This document shows positions 47,150 through 49,007 of a stretch of DNA of 49,007 bases, piece after piece (the stretch's first letter is position 1; every line of letters starts with the position of its first letter). Under the pieces are notes generated by a model. It was not told the origin of the DNA and ran no database searches. It saw only the letters and a program-made list of their open reading frames with translations. The translations under genes and the position numbers were made by a program. Location: assembly GCA_028820325.1 (NCBI GenBank), contig JAPPJO010000078.1:1-49007 (forward strand), written 5' to 3'. Source of the DNA: Gammaproteobacteria bacterium (GTDB taxonomy: Bacteria > Gemmatimonadota > Gemmatimonadetes > Longimicrobiales > Gaopeijiaceae).

Positions 47150-47396
47150 GGTTGCACCGCCTTCTTGAAGTGCTGGTGAGTAGCCGCCCAGACAGCCGCG
47201 TCGCCATGCGATCGCCGTCCGCCCGACGGGAACTTCGTCGCCTAAAGCGCGCAATGCCGCTTCCCGCGTCCTACCGTCCGCAGTCCATGATGGATCCCGG
47301 CGACCCTCGGACGAGCGCGACCGGGGTGGGATTCGCAACCGAGGCTCAACCTTGGGTTCGAATAACACCCTCTCCGGCGCGAGCGCTGCTCGCGAG

Positions 47397-47480
47397 CGGA
47401 GGGGGTGGGATTCGAACCCACGTGGGTAAAGACCCGCCGGTTTTCAAGACCGGTGCAATTAGCCGCTCTGCCACCCCTCC
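47397..47480 (-). tRNA. tRNA-Ser (anticodon TGA)
   Basis: Minus-strand cloverleaf: acceptor GGAGGGG/CCCCTCC, D-arm with GCAGAGCGGC, anticodon stem CCGGT/ACCGG around loop CTTGAAA (anticodon TGA), a long variable arm (CGGGT/ACCCA) typical of serine tRNAs, and T-arm GTGGGTTCGAATCCCAC. The discriminator is G, as expected for tRNA-Ser; no CCA is encoded. Decodes UCA and, with wobble modification, other UCN codons. No direct repeat of its 3' end was found near the island. Confidence 0.95.
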
Positions 47481-47747
47481 ATCTCCGCAAGATAGAAACC
47501 GCAGCGACCCGCTTCAACGCCGGATGAACGCCATGTGTCCTTGCAAAGCGAAGGACGTGGGCGAGGCGGGGCGTTTGCGTGGGCGAAGTGACGTGTGGCA
47601 CGAGCACGGCACGAGTGCGGAATGGATGGGAAACGCACACGCCCCACCTCCTTGCCCCGTCCCCACCCGAACCTTCGATTAAAGCTGTAGTCCGAAGCAT
47701 CTCAACGTGTGCAGAACATCTCCGAAACCCGGCGGGAGGGCCGAGTC

Positions 47748-48782
47748 ATGAAATCCCTTTGCAGTGCGATGGTAGCGGTGTCCCTGATGTTGCTGGCGGC
47801 CCCTGTCAGCGGGTTTGCTCAAGAGAACGACCCGACCCTGGAGGAGTGGGTGGTGCCGTGGGAGCAGAGCCGGCCCCGTGATCCGTACGTGGCCCCCGAC
47901 GGCCGCGTCTGGTTCGCCGGCCAGCGGTCCCACTACGCCGCGGTCCTCGACCCCGAGACCGGCGAGATGGAGAAGTTCGACCTGCCCGACGGCGCCGGCC
48001 CGCACACCGTGGTGGTGGCCGACGACGGCATGGTCTGGTATACCGGCAACCTGGTGGGCAACCTCGGCCGCCTCGACCCCGGGACGGGCGACATCGAGAT
48101 CTTCGCCATGCCCGACGAGCGCGCCCGCGACCCGCACACCTTCGCCTTCGACGCCGCCGGCGACCTCTGGTTCACCGTCCAGGGCGGCAACTTCGTGGGC
48201 AAGTTCTGGAAGGAGAGCGGGGAAGTGCGGCTGGTCGAGATGCCGAACAATCCCGGCGCGCGCGGCGGGTCGACCCGGCCCTACGGCCTCAAGATGGACT
48301 CCCGCGACCGGCCCTGGGCGACCCTCTTCGGTACCAACATGCTGGTCATGGTCGACCCCGAGAGCTTCGAACCCACCTACTACGAGCTTCCGGAGGGCGC
48401 GCGCCCCCGGCGGATGGTGATCGACTCCAACGACATCGCGTGGTACGTGGACTATGCGCGCGGCTTCCTGGGCCGGGTCGACCCGGCCACCGGCGAGGTC
48501 ACCGAGTGGGCCAACCCGAGCGGTGGCGATGCGCGCCCCTACGGCGTGGCCATCGACAACGACGACCGGGTCTGGTTCGTCGAGACCGGCGTCCAGCCCA
48601 ACATGTTCGTGGGCTTCGACACGCGCACAGAGGAGTACATCAGCTCGGTGGCGGTCGAGAGTGGGGGCGGGACCATCCGCCACATGTACTACGACGCCGA
48701 CACCAACGTGGTCTGGTTCGGGGCCGACACGAACACCATCGGCCGGGCGGTGCTGCCGCCTTCGAGGCCGGTCAGCTTTTAG
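47748..48782 (+). CDS. Vgb-like (virginiamycin B lyase/streptogramin lyase) beta-propeller protein
   Basis: A 344-aa protein from ATG 47748 behind GGGAGGG. The signal peptide is MVAVSLMLLAAPVSGFA. Seven-bladed Vgb-type repeats are clear: RDPYVAPDGRVWFAGQ, GPHTVVVADDGMVWYTGN, RDPHTFAFDAAGDLWFTVQ, RPYGLKMDSRDRPWATLF, RPYGVAIDNDDRVWFVETG. The family is named after an antibiotic lyase, but most environmental members are exported propellers without shown lyase activity, so resistance should not be assumed. Monocistronic. Confidence 0.82.
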   Translation: MKSLCSAMVAVSLMLLAAPVSGFAQENDPTLEEWVVPWEQSRPRDPYVAPDGRVWFAGQRSHYAAVLDPETGEMEKFDLPDGAGPHTVVVADDGMVWYTGNLVGNLGRLDPGTGDIEIFAMPDERARDPHTFAFDAAGDLWFTVQGGNFVGKFWKESGEVRLVEMPNNPGARGGSTRPYGLKMDSRDRPWATLFGTNMLVMVDPESFEPTYYELPEGARPRRMVIDSNDIAWYVDYARGFLGRVDPATGEVTEWANPSGGDARPYGVAIDNDDRVWFVETGVQPNMFVGFDTRTEEYISSVAVESGGGTIRHMYYDADTNVVWFGADTNTIGRAVLPPSRPVSF

Positions 48783-48860
48783 CAGCCCGTGGACGAACTC
48801 CGCCCGGCATTCGAGCGGCGATGCATCCGCGCTGGATCGCTTCGCTCTGCGTTGCTCTTC

Positions 48861-48885
48861 GGCCCAATAGCCCTGCTATTCGGCC
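48861..48885. terminator. Imperfect stem-loop after the Vgb-like gene
   Basis: GGCC-c-AATAGC pairs with GCTATT-c-GGCC over a CCT loop with one opposed C-C, about 80 bp after the stop. It is followed by TTC, not a T-run, so a terminator role is only suggested by position. Confidence 0.35.
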
Positions 48886-49007
48886 TTCAAAGCGCCTTGC
48901 CAGCGCGGCGCCTCGCCGCTCTCGGTGCTCGCGCGGATTCATCCACGGACCGCTAGGCGTCCGCGGGCTGCGGGACGCCGGACGGATCGGCCGGGTCGAC
49001 AGCGGGA

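Noticed and set aside
47397..47480. tRNA-Ser as the attachment site of the defence island
   Set aside because: No integrase is seen, the tRNA is 17 kb from the island, and no duplicated tRNA end was found near 3 or 30 kb.
47679..48683. A 334-codon open frame antisense to the Vgb-like gene
   Set aside because: Shadow of a repetitive GC-rich propeller gene; the signal peptide and repeats are on the plus strand.
1..49007. CRISPR array or insertion sequence
   Set aside because: No regularly spaced repeats, cas genes, transposase or IS-like terminal repeats with target duplications were found.

Overview
The window is GC-rich bacterial chromosomal DNA, read by eye with no composition statistics. 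The right half carries several 6-bladed beta-propeller lipoprotein-type genes, a DUF5671 membrane protein with its usual small partner, an acetamidase/formamidase lipoprotein, a Vgb-like propeller and outer-membrane barrels. This mixture is typical of Gemmatimonadota and relatives; the assignment is inference, since no rRNA or universal marker is present. One tRNA-Ser(UGA) lies near the right end.

Layout. (1) 1-3280: accessory edge with small phage- or plasmid-like genes, strong inverted repeats, a DUF6166-type gene and apparently decaying ORFs. (2) 3281-29951: a large defence island. A 1,019-aa DUF262/HNH/HEPN/DUF4268 fusion is followed by class 1 DISARM in canonical order (drmD, drmMI, drmA, drmB, drmC), a small membrane protein, a minus-strand fusion (SBD-like, HsdM-like, HsdS-like, HEPN-like), a divergent DUF4011/UPF1-like helicase-nuclease and a conserved protein with a KYGLL motif. 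(3) 30032-33901: a membrane protein / ECF sigma / anti-sigma-propeller operon, then a decayed propeller pseudogene. (4) 33926-48782: ordinary chromosomal genes: a beta-barrel, K+ channel, VOC protein, DUF5671 pair divergent from a TetR regulator with twin palindromic operators, propeller, acetamidase, SRPBCC, phosphodiesterase, HicAB, a large OM protein, lipoproteins and the Vgb-like protein.

How the genes work together. In DISARM, DrmA-DrmB forms a DNA-binding helicase core, DrmC is a PLD protein, DrmD an SNF2 ATPase and DrmMI an adenine methyltransferase marking self DNA. The two flanking HEPN-bearing fusions and the helicase-nuclease look like extra defence modules. They are the best candidates here for something undescribed.

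Three large genes in the island carry a single-base-scale lesion: an in-frame TAG at codon 8 of drmMI (9892-9894), an in-frame TAA in drmA between the Walker A and DEAH-box motifs (15780-15782), and a 1-nt frameshift in the helicase (about 27522). Homologous sequence continues beyond each. Whether these are assembly errors, recent inactivation or recoding cannot be decided from the sequence alone.
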